Part shown: positions 43,307-52,057 of the stretch, piece by piece
Layout: each line of letters begins with the position of its first letter
How positions within the stretch are numbered: position 1 is the stretch's first letter
Assembly: GCF_000373645.1 (NCBI RefSeq)
Contig: NZ_KB892079.1
Span: 62,001-126,000, forward strand
Reading direction: 5' to 3'
From: Streptomyces sp. ATexAB-D23
Lineage (GTDB): Bacteria; Actinomycetota; Actinomycetes; Streptomycetales; Streptomycetaceae
DNA length: 64,000 nucleotides
The notes under the pieces: generated by a model
What the model was told of the DNA's origin: nothing
The model's database searches: none
What the model saw: the letters and a program-made list of their open reading frames with translations, nothing else
Program-made: the position numbers and the translations under genes

Positions 43307-44554
43307 ATGCCAGGAGTAGCCGAACCCGTCATCAACCTCGTCCGGCGCACCACCGAGCCCGTGGCGGCGCAGACCCTGCGCTCCACGGGCGCGGCGGTGA
43401 TCGCCTATGCCGTGGCGACCGCGACGCTGAGCGAACCGGCACCGCTGACCGCGCCGCTCACCGCGCTGCTCGTCGTCCAGGTGACCCTCTACGCCACCGT
43501 CAACATGTCCGTCAAGCGTGTGACCGCCGTGATCGTCGGCGTCCTCATCGCGAGCGGCTTCAGCTCCCTGGTCGGCCTGTCCTGGTGGAGCCTGGGGCTG
43601 ACCATCTTCACGGCGCTGATCATCGGCAGACTGGTCCGGGTCGACGAATTCGTTCCCGAGGTGGCGATCAGCGCCATGCTCGTCCTCGGCGTCACCTCGG
43701 TGGCCGCGAGAACGAACATGGCGTGGGAGCGCGTGTTCGAGACGCTGATCGGCGCCGGTGTGGGCCTGCTGTTCAACCTGCTGTTCGCCCCGCCCGTCTG
43801 GGTGCAGACGGCCGGGACCTCCATCGACGGACTGGCCCGCGAGATGGGGCAGATGTTCCGCGACCTCGGCAGCGACCTCGCCCGCCCGGTCACCGTCCCG
43901 GAGGCGGCCGACCGGCTGCACCGGGCCCGCCGCCTCGACCACGACATCGTGGAGGTGGACGCCTCGCTGCGGCAGGCCGAGGAGAGCCTCATGCTCAACC
44001 CGAGGGTGCGGCAGGGGCTGCTGCACCGCGTGGTGCTGCGCACAGGTCTGGACACGCTGGAGATCTGCGCGGTCGTCGTCCGGGTGCTGTCCAGGACGCT
44101 GACCGACCTGGCCAAGGACCGGGTCGACGAACCGCTCTTCCCGGCCGAGGTCGCCGCCCACATCACGGAACTGTTCGAACAGATGGCGGGGGCCATCGAG
44201 AGCTTCTCGCTGCTCATCACCACCCCGGTGGCCGCCAGCGCGGAGGAGGCCGAGGACCGGCTCACCGAAGCGCTCACCACCAGCCGGGAGACCCGCGACC
44301 GGGTGGCGGACATGCTGCTGGCCGCGGTCCAGGAGCACCCCAGGAAGTGGCAGCTGCACGGGGCGCTGCTCGCCGAGGTGGACCGCATCCTGGACGAGCT
44401 GGACATCGAGAAGCGCGCCGAGCGCCTGGGCCAGGAGCTGGACCGCCGCTCGGCCGACCTGCACGAACGCCATCCCCGGCTGCTCACGATCCGCCGCCGG
44501 CTGGGCCTGGTCAAGCACGTGGACCGGGAGGGGGCCGAGAACGGCGCGCGGTGA
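43307..44554 (+). CDS. FUSC/aromatic acid exporter family membrane protein
   Basis: A 415-residue protein with an N-terminal membrane domain of about six segments in residues 25-170 and a long hydrophilic, helical C-terminal domain. This layout and the motif PLTAPLTALLVVQVTLYATVNMSVKRV match the FUSC/ArAE group of efflux proteins. The C-terminal region is rich in charged heptads (for example RRLDHDIVEVDASLRQAEE) and may be coiled coil. Substrate unknown. Single gene with a GAAGA ribosome-binding region before the ATG. Confidence 0.85.
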   Translation: MPGVAEPVINLVRRTTEPVAAQTLRSTGAAVIAYAVATATLSEPAPLTAPLTALLVVQVTLYATVNMSVKRVTAVIVGVLIASGFSSLVGLSWWSLGLTIFTALIIGRLVRVDEFVPEVAISAMLVLGVTSVAARTNMAWERVFETLIGAGVGLLFNLLFAPPVWVQTAGTSIDGLAREMGQMFRDLGSDLARPVTVPEAADRLHRARRLDHDIVEVDASLRQAEESLMLNPRVRQGLLHRVVLRTGLDTLEICAVVVRVLSRTLTDLAKDRVDEPLFPAEVAAHITELFEQMAGAIESFSLLITTPVAASAEEAEDRLTEALTTSRETRDRVADMLLAAVQEHPRKWQLHGALLAEVDRILDELDIEKRAERLGQELDRRSADLHERHPRLLTIRRRLGLVKHVDREGAENGAR

Positions 44555-44605
44555 GGCCCGCCGGGCCGGGCTCGGGCCGGGCCGGCTCAGGCCCGCCGGG
44601 CCGGC

Positions 44606-45049
44606 TCAGGCCCGGTCGCCGTCGGGGCCGAGGCGTTCGACGACCCGGAACCGTTCGGCGACGATCATGGTCTCGTCGTCCACGGTGAACTCCGGGTCGC
44701 CGAGCGCCTCGCGCATCTCGTCGCTGTGCCAGAAGCGCTCGTGGCCGGCCCGCCACTCGGCGACCGACGCGTAGCCCTCGCCCTCGTCCAGCGCGTGCTG
44801 GAGGTCGACGTCGGCGAGCCGCAGCACGCGGACCTCGGTCACTTCGAGCACCGCGGTCTCCTTGCCGTCCGAGTCGATGAGGGCGGAACGCTCACCGACC
44901 GGAGGCAGCTCCTCGTTCTCGGTCTCGTACTCCAGGAGCAGGCCCGAGGTCGATACCTTCCGGCCGTCCAGGACCGCGGCGACCAGCTGGTCGCGCAGCG
45001 GCCCGGGGAAGGCGAGGAGGCAGGGCTTGAGCGCTTCGCGGTTCTCCAT
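44606..45049 (-). CDS. ASCH domain protein
   Basis: A 147-residue cytoplasmic protein with an ASCH (PUA-like) fold, expected to bind RNA or a modified nucleoside. The core is LRDQLVAAVLDGRKVSTSGLL, SALIDSDGKETAVLEVTEVRV and the D(Y/F)ASVAEWRAGHERFW segment of the ASC-1-homology family. On the minus strand CAGACT stands six bases before the ATG, which may indicate a leaderless mRNA. Convergent with the FUSC gene; the intervening 50 bases are a GC-rich repeat. Confidence 0.87.
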   Translation of the reverse strand: MENREALKPCLLAFPGPLRDQLVAAVLDGRKVSTSGLLLEYETENEELPPVGERSALIDSDGKETAVLEVTEVRVLRLADVDLQHALDEGEGYASVAEWRAGHERFWHSDEMREALGDPEFTVDDETMIVAERFRVVERLGPDGDRA

Positions 45050-45130
45050 GGCGCAAGTCTGGCATCCACCGCGGCGGACGCCGGACTCGCGGGCGCCGTC
45101 CGGCCGGAGCACCCGGCCGGACGGCCCCGG

Positions 45131-46528
45131 CTACAGCACCAGCGACAGCAGCAGGATGAAGACCAGCGAGGCGACGGAGATGATGGTCTCCATCACCGAC
45201 CAGGTCTTCACCGTCTGGCCGACGTCCATGCCGAAGTACTCCTTCACCAGCCAGAAACCGGCGTCGTTGACATGGCTGAAGAAGAGCGAGCCGGCACCGA
45301 CGGCGAGGACCAGCAGCGCCGCGTGCGAGGTCGACATGTCGGCCGCCAGCGGGGCGACCAGACCGGCCGCCGAGATGGTCGCCACGGTCGCCGAACCGGT
45401 CGCGAGCCGGATCGCCACGGCGATCAGCCAGCCCAGCAGCAGCGCGGGGATCGACCAGTTCTCCGAGAAGTCGAGGATCATCTCGCCCACCCCGGCGTCG
45501 ATCAGCGTCTGCTTGAAGCCGCCGCCCGCGCCCACGATGAGCAGCACACCGGCGATCGGGGCGAGGGACTTCTCCACCGTGGTGGAGAGCCGCGCCCGGG
45601 TGAACCCGGCGGCCCGGCCCAGCGTGAACATGCCGACGAGCACGGCCGCGAGCAGCGCGATCAGCGGCGAGCCGATGACGTCGGTGACCTTCTGGAGCCC
45701 CTGCTCGGGGTCGTCCACCACAATGTCGACAAGTGCCTTGATCAGCATCAGGACGACGGGCAGCAGGATCGTCGCGAGGGTCGCGCCGAAGCCGGGCCGG
45801 CGGTCCAGGTCCTCGGAGGGGCGCTGCGGGATCATCTTCTCCGGTGCCTGGATGTCCACCCAGCGGGCGGCGTAGCGGGAGAAGACCGGGCCGGCCAGGA
45901 TCACCGTCGGGATCGCGACGACCACGCCGAGGGCCAGCGTGACGCCGAGGTTGGCGTCGAGCGCGTCGATCGCGACCAGCGGGCCGGGGTGCGGCGGGAT
46001 GAGCCCGTGCATCACGGACAGGCCGGCCAGGGCGGGGATGCCGATGCGCATCAGGGAGTAGTTGCCGCGCTTGGCGACGAGCAGCACCACCGGGATCAGC
46101 AGGACGATCCCGACCTCGAAGAACAGCGGCAGGCCGATGATCGAGGCGATGAGGACCATCGCCCACGGCATGGCCCGCTTGCCCGTACGCGCCAGGATCG
46201 TGTCCACGATCTGGTCGGCGCCGCCCGAGTCCGCCAGCAGCTTGCCCAGGATCGCGCCGAGCGCGATGAGGACGCCGACGCCGGCGACGGTCGAGCCGAG
46301 GCCCGCGGTGAAGCTGGCTATCGTCTTCGCCGGCGCGGCGCCGGCGAACGAACCGAGCGCCAGCGAGCCGATGGTGAGCGCGAGGAACGCGTGCATCTTG
46401 AGCTTGGTGATGAGCAGGACGATGACGGCGATGCCCGCCAGGACGGCGATGCCCAACTGCGCGTTGCCGGCCGAGGTGATCGGTTCGACGGCGTCCGCTG
46501 CCAGCGTCTCGACGCTGAGACTGGTCAC
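45131..46528 (-). CDS. gntP: Gluconate permease (GntP family)
   Basis: A 465-residue gluconate:proton symporter with about 12-14 membrane segments. Family marks are ADSGGADQIVDTILARTGKRAMPWAMVL, GLPLFFEVGIVLLIPV, HGLIPPHPGPL and the terminal FSHVNDAGFWLVKEYFGMDV. GTG at 46528 follows an AGGAT site. It starts 11 bases after gntK on the same strand, so import and phosphorylation are coexpressed. The divergent GntR regulator presumably represses the pair in the absence of gluconate. Confidence 0.95.
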   Translation of the reverse strand: MTSLSVETLAADAVEPITSAGNAQLGIAVLAGIAVIVLLITKLKMHAFLALTIGSLALGSFAGAAPAKTIASFTAGLGSTVAGVGVLIALGAILGKLLADSGGADQIVDTILARTGKRAMPWAMVLIASIIGLPLFFEVGIVLLIPVVLLVAKRGNYSLMRIGIPALAGLSVMHGLIPPHPGPLVAIDALDANLGVTLALGVVVAIPTVILAGPVFSRYAARWVDIQAPEKMIPQRPSEDLDRRPGFGATLATILLPVVLMLIKALVDIVVDDPEQGLQKVTDVIGSPLIALLAAVLVGMFTLGRAAGFTRARLSTTVEKSLAPIAGVLLIVGAGGGFKQTLIDAGVGEMILDFSENWSIPALLLGWLIAVAIRLATGSATVATISAAGLVAPLAADMSTSHAALLVLAVGAGSLFFSHVNDAGFWLVKEYFGMDVGQTVKTWSVMETIISVASLVFILLLSLVL

Positions 46529-46539
46529 GGTGGTGATCC

Positions 46540-47049
46540 TCAGTTCTTGAGCCGGCGCAGCGCGGCGACGGCTCGCTGGGTGATTTCTTCGGGGGTGCCG
46601 CAGACGTCCACGGCGACGCCTGCCTCGTCGTCCTCCAGGGGCTGGAGGGTGGCGAACTGCGAGTCGAGGAGGGCGGTCGGCATGAAGTGGCCCTTGCGGC
46701 CCGCCATCCGCTCCTCGATCAGGGACCGGTCGCCGGTCAGATGCAGGAAGACGGCACCCGGGGCCCCGGCGCGCAGCCGGTCGCGGTAGGCGCGCTTGAG
46801 GGCCGAGCTGCTGACGACCCCGCCGAGCCCCGCCCGGCCGTGCGCCCACTGCCCGATCGCGTCCAGCCACGGCCACCGGTCCGCGTCGTCCAGCGGGGTG
46901 CCGGCCGACATCTTGGCGATGTTCGCGGGGGGATGGAAGTCGTCGCCCTCGGCGTAGGGAACTCCCAGTGCGGCGGCGAGCAGGGGACCGATCGTGGTCT
47001 TGCCGGTCCCTGCGACGCCCATCACCACGACGACGTGGGGGGTACTCAT
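46540..47049 (-). CDS. gntK: Gluconokinase
   Basis: A 169-residue kinase forming 6-phosphogluconate from gluconate and ATP, feeding the pentose phosphate pathway. P-loop GVAGTGKTTIG at residue 11, then the gntK signature EGDDFHPPANIAKMSAGTPLDDADRWPWL and the VVSSSALKRAYRDRLR lid region. Length is normal for the thermoresistant GntK type. First gene of the gntK-gntP operon; its promoter region is shared with gntR. Confidence 0.96.
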   Translation of the reverse strand: MSTPHVVVVMGVAGTGKTTIGPLLAAALGVPYAEGDDFHPPANIAKMSAGTPLDDADRWPWLDAIGQWAHGRAGLGGVVSSSALKRAYRDRLRAGAPGAVFLHLTGDRSLIEERMAGRKGHFMPTALLDSQFATLQPLEDDEAGVAVDVCGTPEEITQRAVAALRRLKN

Positions 47050-47116
47050 TACGGTGCCTCGCTGTCTCTTCGATGTCTCCCTCGACATCGGTTCGTCGCG
47101 CTACTGAAACGCATAC

Positions 47117-47155
47117 GTACGACTTATTCAAGATGCTGTGATGTAAACGTCGTAC
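47117..47155. promoter_or_regulatory. Inverted half sites GTACGAC ... GTCGTAC between gntK and gntR
   Basis: The divergent interval is notably AT-rich for this genome. GTACGAC (47117-47123) and its inverse GTCGTAC (47149-47155) flank a 25-base spacer. Together they probably form operator half sites for the adjacent GntR, which would bind across the gntK and gntR promoters. Confidence 0.5.
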
Positions 47156-47179
47156 TTTTATGTGCCGGAGGGTCCCCCG

Positions 47180-47185
47180 TACCCT
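47180..47185 (+). promoter_or_regulatory. Candidate -10 (TACCCT) for leaderless gntR transcript
   Basis: TACCCT is followed by six bases and the ATG at 47192, again without ribosome-binding site. Confidence 0.45.
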
Positions 47186-47191
47186 GGGGCC

Positions 47192-47893
47192 ATGACCACA
47201 CCTGCCCCGGGGCTCCATACGCATGTGCTGGACACCCTGGGCAAGGAGATCGCCGCGGGTGAGCACCGGCCGGGCCAGGTCCTGCGTACGGACGAACTCG
47301 CGCGTCGCTTCGACGTCTCGCGCACCGTCGTCCGGGAAGTGATCCGGGTCCTGGAGTCCATGCACCTGGTCGAGTCCCGCCGCCGGGTCGGCGTGACCGT
47401 ACGGCCGGCCGAGGCGTGGAACGTGTACGACCCCCAGGTCATCCGCTGGCGGCTGGCCGGCGCCGACCGACCCCGCCAGCTGCGCTCCCTGACCGTCCTG
47501 CGCTCGGCGATCGAACCGGTCGCCGCCTCGCTCGCCGCCCGCAACGCCACCCCCGAGCAGTGCGCCGAGCTGACCGAACGCGCCCTCGGCATGGTCGCCA
47601 CCTCACGCGGCCAGCAGCTGGAGGGCTACCTCGCCCACGACATCGCCTTCCACCGCGTCGTCCTCAACGCCTCCGGCAACGAGATGTTCGCGCGCCTGGG
47701 CGACGTGGTCGCCGAGGTCCTGGCCGGCCGCACCCACCACCAGGTGATGTTCGAGGACCCCGACCCGGCCGCCGTCACCCTGCACGTCCGGCTCGCCGAA
47801 GCCGTGCGCGGGGGCGACGCGGCCGAAGCGGAGCGGCTGACGAAGGAGATCGCGGTCGGCGCCCTGCACGAGCTGGACGTTCTCGCGCCCTGA
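47192..47893 (+). CDS. gntR: GntR/FadR-family regulator of gluconate genes
   Basis: A 233-residue regulator: winged helix at residues about 5-75 (RTDELARRFDVSRTVVREVIRVLESM) and an FCD all-helical effector domain whose metal-binding residues are likely Asp/His in HDIAFHRVVLNASGN and the later His residues. Divergent from gntK-gntP, with inverted half sites between, it is the expected gluconate-responsive repressor. Assignment to gluconate is from position and the known actinomycete arrangement. Confidence 0.9.
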   Translation: MTTPAPGLHTHVLDTLGKEIAAGEHRPGQVLRTDELARRFDVSRTVVREVIRVLESMHLVESRRRVGVTVRPAEAWNVYDPQVIRWRLAGADRPRQLRSLTVLRSAIEPVAASLAARNATPEQCAELTERALGMVATSRGQQLEGYLAHDIAFHRVVLNASGNEMFARLGDVVAEVLAGRTHHQVMFEDPDPAAVTLHVRLAEAVRGGDAAEAERLTKEIAVGALHELDVLAP

Positions 47894-47997
47894 GGCCGGC
47901 CGGGCCCCCGCACGGCGTACCGTTGCCCGTGATCGATCCCGGACGAATCCGGGAGGACCGGTCTCAGCGAAGAGTCGGGAAAAGGGAGTCCACGGGA

Positions 47998-49083
47998 ATG
48001 CCGCAGCACGTACAAGGGGTCATCGCACCGGGAAAGAACGAACCGGTACGCGTCGAGACGATCGTCATTCCGGACCCCGGCCCCGGTGAGGCCGTGGTCA
48101 GGATCCAGGCGTGCGGCGTCTGCCACACCGACCTGCACTACAAGCAGGGCGGCATCAACGACGAGTTCCCCTTCCTCCTCGGCCACGAGGCCGCGGGCGT
48201 CGTGGAGTCCGTCGGCGACGGGGTCACCGACGTGGCGCCGGGCGACTTCGTGATCCTCAACTGGCGTGCCGTGTGCGGCCAGTGCCGCGCCTGTCTGCGC
48301 GGGCGCCCCTGGTACTGCTTCGACACGCACAACGCGAAGCAGAGGATGACCCTCCTCGACGGGACCGAACTCTCCCCGGCCCTCGGCATCGGCGCCTTCG
48401 CCGAGAAGACCCTCGTCGCCGCCGGCCAGTGCACCAAGGTCGACCCCGAGGTCTCCCCGGCCGTCGCCGGACTCCTCGGCTGCGGCGTCATGGCGGGCAT
48501 CGGCGCCGCCATCAACACCGGCCAGGTCGGCCGCGGCGACTCGGTCGCCGTCATCGGCTGCGGCGGCGTCGGCGACGCGGCGGTCGCGGGCGCCCGGCTG
48601 GCCGGCGCGGCGAAGATCATCGCCGTGGACATCGACGACCGCAAGCTGGAGACGGCGAAGTCGATGGGCGCCACCCACACCGTCAACTCCCGCTCCACCG
48701 ACCCGGTCGAGGCCATCCGCGAGCTGACCGGCGGCAACGGCGCCGATGTCGTCATCGAGGCCGTCGGCCGCCCGGAGACGTACAAGCAGGCCTTCTACGC
48801 CCGCGACCTCGCCGGCACCGTCGTCCTGGTCGGCGTCCCCACCCCCGAGATGCAGCTCGAACTCCCGCTGCTCGACGTCTTCGGCCGCGGCGGCTCGCTC
48901 AAGTCCTCCTGGTACGGCGACTGCCTGCCCTCCCGCGACTTCCCGATGCTGATCGACCTCCACCAGCAGGGCCGCCTCGACCTCGCCGCGTTCGTCACGG
49001 AGACCATCGGCCTCGGCGACATCGAGCAGGCCTTCGGCCGGATGCACGACGGCGATGTCCTGCGCTCGGTGGTGGTCCTCTGA
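47998..49083 (+). CDS. mscR: S-(hydroxymethyl)mycothiol dehydrogenase
   Basis: A 361-residue NAD- and mycothiol-dependent formaldehyde dehydrogenase (also S-nitrosomycothiol reductase). Catalytic zinc: CGVCHTD, GHEAAG and CGVMAG region; structural zinc: CGQCRACLRGRPWYC. The loop VIGCGGVGDAAVAGARLAGA and the DTHNAKQRMTLLDG segment are characteristic of the MscR group. Length equals that of known members. AAGGGAG precedes the ATG. Its stop overlaps the hydrolase start (TGATG), so the two steps of formaldehyde detoxification are coupled. Confidence 0.94.
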   Translation: MPQHVQGVIAPGKNEPVRVETIVIPDPGPGEAVVRIQACGVCHTDLHYKQGGINDEFPFLLGHEAAGVVESVGDGVTDVAPGDFVILNWRAVCGQCRACLRGRPWYCFDTHNAKQRMTLLDGTELSPALGIGAFAEKTLVAAGQCTKVDPEVSPAVAGLLGCGVMAGIGAAINTGQVGRGDSVAVIGCGGVGDAAVAGARLAGAAKIIAVDIDDRKLETAKSMGATHTVNSRSTDPVEAIRELTGGNGADVVIEAVGRPETYKQAFYARDLAGTVVLVGVPTPEMQLELPLLDVFGRGGSLKSSWYGDCLPSRDFPMLIDLHQQGRLDLAAFVTETIGLGDIEQAFGRMHDGDVLRSVVVL

Positions 49084-49712
49084 TGGCCGCCCGCATCGAC
49101 CACCTCGTCACCTCCGGCACCTTCGCCCTCGACGGCGGCGAGTGGGATGTCGACAACAACGTCTGGATCGTCGGCGACGACACCGAGGCCGTCGTCATCG
49201 ACGCCGCCCACGACGCCGCCGCCATCGAGGACGCGCTCGGCGGGCGCAGGCTGCGCGCCATCATCTGCACCCACGCGCACAACGACCACATCGACGCCGC
49301 CCCCGCGCTCGCCGACGCCACCGGAGCGCCGATCCTGCTGCACCCCGACGACCTGCCGCTGTGGAAGCGGACCCACCCCGACCGGGCGCCCGACGGCGAA
49401 CTGGCCGACGGCCAGGAGATCACCGTCGCGGGCACCACGCTCACCGTCCTGCACACCCCGGGACACGCCCCCGGCGCGGTCTGCCTGTACGCCCCGGGGC
49501 TCGCCACCGTCTTCACCGGTGACACGCTCTTCCAGGGCGGGCCCGGCGCCACCGGCCGGTCCTTCTCGTCCTTCCCGGTGATCGTCGACTCGATCAGGGA
49601 CCGGCTGCTCACCCTGGACCCGGAGACCGCCGTCCGCACCGGACACGGCGACTCCACCACCATCGGCGCCGAGGCCCCGCACCTGGACGAGTGGATCGCC
49701 CGCGGCCACTGA
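49083..49712 (+). CDS. Metallo-beta-lactamase-fold hydrolase, probable S-formylmycothiol hydrolase
   Basis: A 209-residue hydrolase with the binuclear zinc motif THAHNDHID (residues about 63-71), then HTPGHAPG, FTGDTLF and a C-terminal GHGDSTTIG. Overlapping the mscR stop by one base (TGATG), it is translationally coupled to that gene. In actinomycetes this partner is proposed to release formate from S-formylmycothiol. Start as given; earlier in-frame starts lie inside mscR. Confidence 0.9.
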   Translation: MAARIDHLVTSGTFALDGGEWDVDNNVWIVGDDTEAVVIDAAHDAAAIEDALGGRRLRAIICTHAHNDHIDAAPALADATGAPILLHPDDLPLWKRTHPDRAPDGELADGQEITVAGTTLTVLHTPGHAPGAVCLYAPGLATVFTGDTLFQGGPGATGRSFSSFPVIVDSIRDRLLTLDPETAVRTGHGDSTTIGAEAPHLDEWIARGH

Positions 49713-49724
49713 CCGCCCGGCCGC

Positions 49725-50660
49725 TCAGCCCTCCGGCCACGCGGAGAGCCGCAGCCCGCTCTCGAAGCGGTGCGGCTCTCCCGTGACCGGATCGGTGAAC
49801 TCCAGCACCCGGGCCAGCAGTTGCAGCGGACGCGAGAAGTCGCCCGGCGCGGCGTCCGGCCGCAGCACGGGGTAGACCGGGTCATGGACGAGCGGCACGC
49901 CCAGGCCGTTCATATGGACCCGCAGCTGGTGCGTGCGCCCGGTGGCGGGCAGCAGCCGGTAGCGGCCGAGACCCGCCCGGTGCGCCAGCAGCTCGATCCG
50001 GCTCTCGCTGTTCGGCTCGCCCGCCTCCTCGCGGGCGGCGATCACCCCGCGCTCCTTCACGATGCGGCTGCGCACGGTGCGCGGCAGGACGAGACCGGGG
50101 TCGTACGGGGCCACCGCCTCGTACTCCTTGCGCACCAGCCGGTCCCGGAACAGCGTCTGGTACGCGCCCCGCTCCCCGGGCCGCACCACGCACAGCACCA
50201 GCCCGGCGGTCAGCCGGTCCAGCCGGTGCGCGGGCTGGAGCAGCGGCAGGTCCAGCTCGCGGCGGAGCCGGGCCACGGCCGTCTCGGTGATGTGCCGGCC
50301 GCGCGGGGTCGTCGCCAGGAAGTGCGGCTTGTCCGCGACGACCAGGTGCTCGTCCCGGTACACCACCGCGACCGGGAACGGCACCGGCTCCTCGGGCGCG
50401 AAGTCCCGGTGGAACCACAGGTGGCGGCCCGCCGCGTACGGCTCGTCGCCGGACACCGGGCCCGCCGTCGACACGATCCGGCCCCCGTCGAGCAGCGCAT
50501 CCACCCGGTCCGCGCCGATCGCCCCGGCGAACCGGTCCAGCAGATGGTCGCGGACCGTCGCCCACCGCCCGTCCGGGTCTTCGGGGAGCCGCACCCGGAC
50601 CGGGTCGACGCCGTCGCGCTGGGGGAGCGGCGAAGGCGGCGGCTTCGCCCGGCCCCTCAC
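49725..50660 (-). CDS. RluA-family pseudouridine synthase
   Basis: A 311-residue RNA pseudouridine synthase. The catalytic motif is PAHRLDRLTAGL (Asp near residue 147), with VVADKPHFLATTP before it and GRTHQLRVHMNGLGVPLVHDPVYP after, the RluA order. The N-terminal extension of about 90 residues is partly an S4-like region (LLDRFAGAIGADRVDALLDGGRIVSTAG). The RNA target is not known. GTG at 50660 with a G-rich upstream is accepted; convergent with the mycothiol operon. Confidence 0.9.
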   Translation of the reverse strand: MRGRAKPPPSPLPQRDGVDPVRVRLPEDPDGRWATVRDHLLDRFAGAIGADRVDALLDGGRIVSTAGPVSGDEPYAAGRHLWFHRDFAPEEPVPFPVAVVYRDEHLVVADKPHFLATTPRGRHITETAVARLRRELDLPLLQPAHRLDRLTAGLVLCVVRPGERGAYQTLFRDRLVRKEYEAVAPYDPGLVLPRTVRSRIVKERGVIAAREEAGEPNSESRIELLAHRAGLGRYRLLPATGRTHQLRVHMNGLGVPLVHDPVYPVLRPDAAPGDFSRPLQLLARVLEFTDPVTGEPHRFESGLRLSAWPEG

Positions 50661-50734
50661 CCGGGGCCCCCGCCCGGCACCGGCAAGCTGGTTGTTCTCA
50701 TGGTGCCGGGCATCATTTCACGGCCGTACGGGCC

Positions 50735-52057
50735 TCAGGACTCGGCGTCCCTCAGCTGCTGCGGGCCGCAGCCGATCCGCTCGGACTCCGCCGCCACATA
50801 GTCCGCCAGCAGGTCACTGGTGAACGTGAAACGGCTGCCCTTGCCCACCGGGCGCAGCTGCTCCACGATCAGCATCACGGGACCGGTCTGGCAGACCGCC
50901 CTGTACACGGCCCGGTTCGCGCCGACCTTGCCGTAGCCCCCGGTGCCCCTGACGACCGCGCCGGAGCGCAGCGAGTCCCAGCCGAAGATCTCCGAGAGCG
51001 CCGGGTCCACCACCGTCGTCAGCCGCACGGAGGACTCCCGGGAGCTGGTCCCCGCCTCGCAGACCCGGGCAGGGCCGCCCTCGCCGCCGACGCGCACCTG
51101 CCTCAGTTCCTCGCGGTAGGCCTGGGGAAGGGTCAGGCCCTTGATCCCGCAGAAGGCGGACGCCTTGGTTCCGTCCCATTGCACCGGCGCGGGCAGGGTG
51201 CGCGGCTCCTGGTACGTGCCGGTGCAGCCGAACGACTTGATGACACCGTTGGCCGCGTCCAGGAGGGCGCCGGTCAGGGCGTTGCGGTCCTTCAGGGTGT
51301 ACTCGGAGGAGACCTCGAAGCCCGCCCGGCCCATGCCGATGTCCACCACTGTGGGCCCGGTGAACTCCTCGCGCCCCGTGCAGGCCTGCGGAAGCGCGAT
51401 CCAGGCGCGCGAGGCGGACACCATGCCGGGCAGCCCGTCGCCGAGCCGGACCATGTCGGCGGCGAGGAACTCGCTGGGCCAGCGCTGCGAGTCGGTGCCC
51501 CGCAGGCCGTCCAGCCGGCGCACGTTCAGCGTCACCTGGCGGCGGGCCCGGTCGCCCTCGTAACTCGTGATGCGGCACTGGCCGTACGCCCCGCCGTCGC
51601 CCATCGGGTCGGTCTGCAGCGCCTGCTCGTCGACCTCGGTCCTGCGGTCGCCGAACAGCGACTTCATGGAGCCGTCCCCGAGCGAGTCCCAGCAGGGCGC
51701 GGGCCCGAGCAGCGGCAGCGTGTCCGTGCGCCAGGCCACCGCACCGGCCCCCACGAGCGCCCCGGCCACGGCGGCGGCGGTGACCGCGCGGACGGTACGG
51801 CTGCGCAGCAGACGGCGGACGAACGAGGGCCGAGGGCCCTCCGGTCCGGGGGCGCCGGGGTCCTCGGCTACGGCGGGGCTCCCGGGGGCGGCGGGGTCCT
51901 CGGGGGCGGCGGGGCTCCCGGGGGCGGCGGGGTCCTCGGGGGCGGCGGGGTCCTCGGGGGCGGCCCCCGGCGCCACGGCCCCGTCCTGGGCGTCCGTCAC
52001 GGGCTTGTCCTCGCTCTCCCCCTCGGGGCCCTGTCCCTCGTGCGTCTCCTCGTTCAC
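50735..52057 (-). CDS. Membrane-anchored exported protein, paralogue of next gene
   Basis: A 440-residue protein not matching a family I know. An acidic N-terminus with five or six 6-residue repeats (AAPEDP/AAPGSP, residues about 33-72) precedes one membrane anchor (residues about 92-110); the rest is extracytoplasmic. The exported part has scattered cysteines (CWDSLGDGS, CRITSYEGD, CTGREEF, CTGTYQE, CGIKGL, CEAG, CQTGP) and ends SERIGCGPQ. The same plan and the terminal SKRIGCGD motif are seen in the gene just upstream, so the two are tandem duplicates. GTG overlaps the upstream stop (GTGA). Confidence 0.7.
   Translation of the reverse strand: MNEETHEGQGPEGESEDKPVTDAQDGAVAPGAAPEDPAAPEDPAAPGSPAAPEDPAAPGSPAVAEDPGAPGPEGPRPSFVRRLLRSRTVRAVTAAAVAGALVGAGAVAWRTDTLPLLGPAPCWDSLGDGSMKSLFGDRRTEVDEQALQTDPMGDGGAYGQCRITSYEGDRARRQVTLNVRRLDGLRGTDSQRWPSEFLAADMVRLGDGLPGMVSASRAWIALPQACTGREEFTGPTVVDIGMGRAGFEVSSEYTLKDRNALTGALLDAANGVIKSFGCTGTYQEPRTLPAPVQWDGTKASAFCGIKGLTLPQAYREELRQVRVGGEGGPARVCEAGTSSRESSVRLTTVVDPALSEIFGWDSLRSGAVVRGTGGYGKVGANRAVYRAVCQTGPVMLIVEQLRPVGKGSRFTFTSDLLADYVAAESERIGCGPQQLRDAES
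51842..51961. repeat. 18-base tandem repeats encoding Ala-Pro-Glu/Gly-Asp/Ser-Pro units
   Basis: About six imperfect 18-base units (core GGCGGCGGGGTCCTCGGG) inside the cytoplasmic part of the paralogue gene. Each unit encodes six residues, so copy number changes keep the frame. A slippage-prone length-variable linker. Confidence 0.75.

Noticed and set aside
44554..44604. 16-base direct repeat AGGCCCGCCGGGCCGG between convergent genes
   Set aside because: Very GC-rich simple sequence; several alternative foldings, so neither a terminator nor a mobile-element repeat can be argued firmly.
51842..51961. Possible CRISPR-like repeat cluster
   Set aside because: The units are contiguous 18-base in-frame repeats without spacers and no cas gene is present; it is a protein linker repeat.
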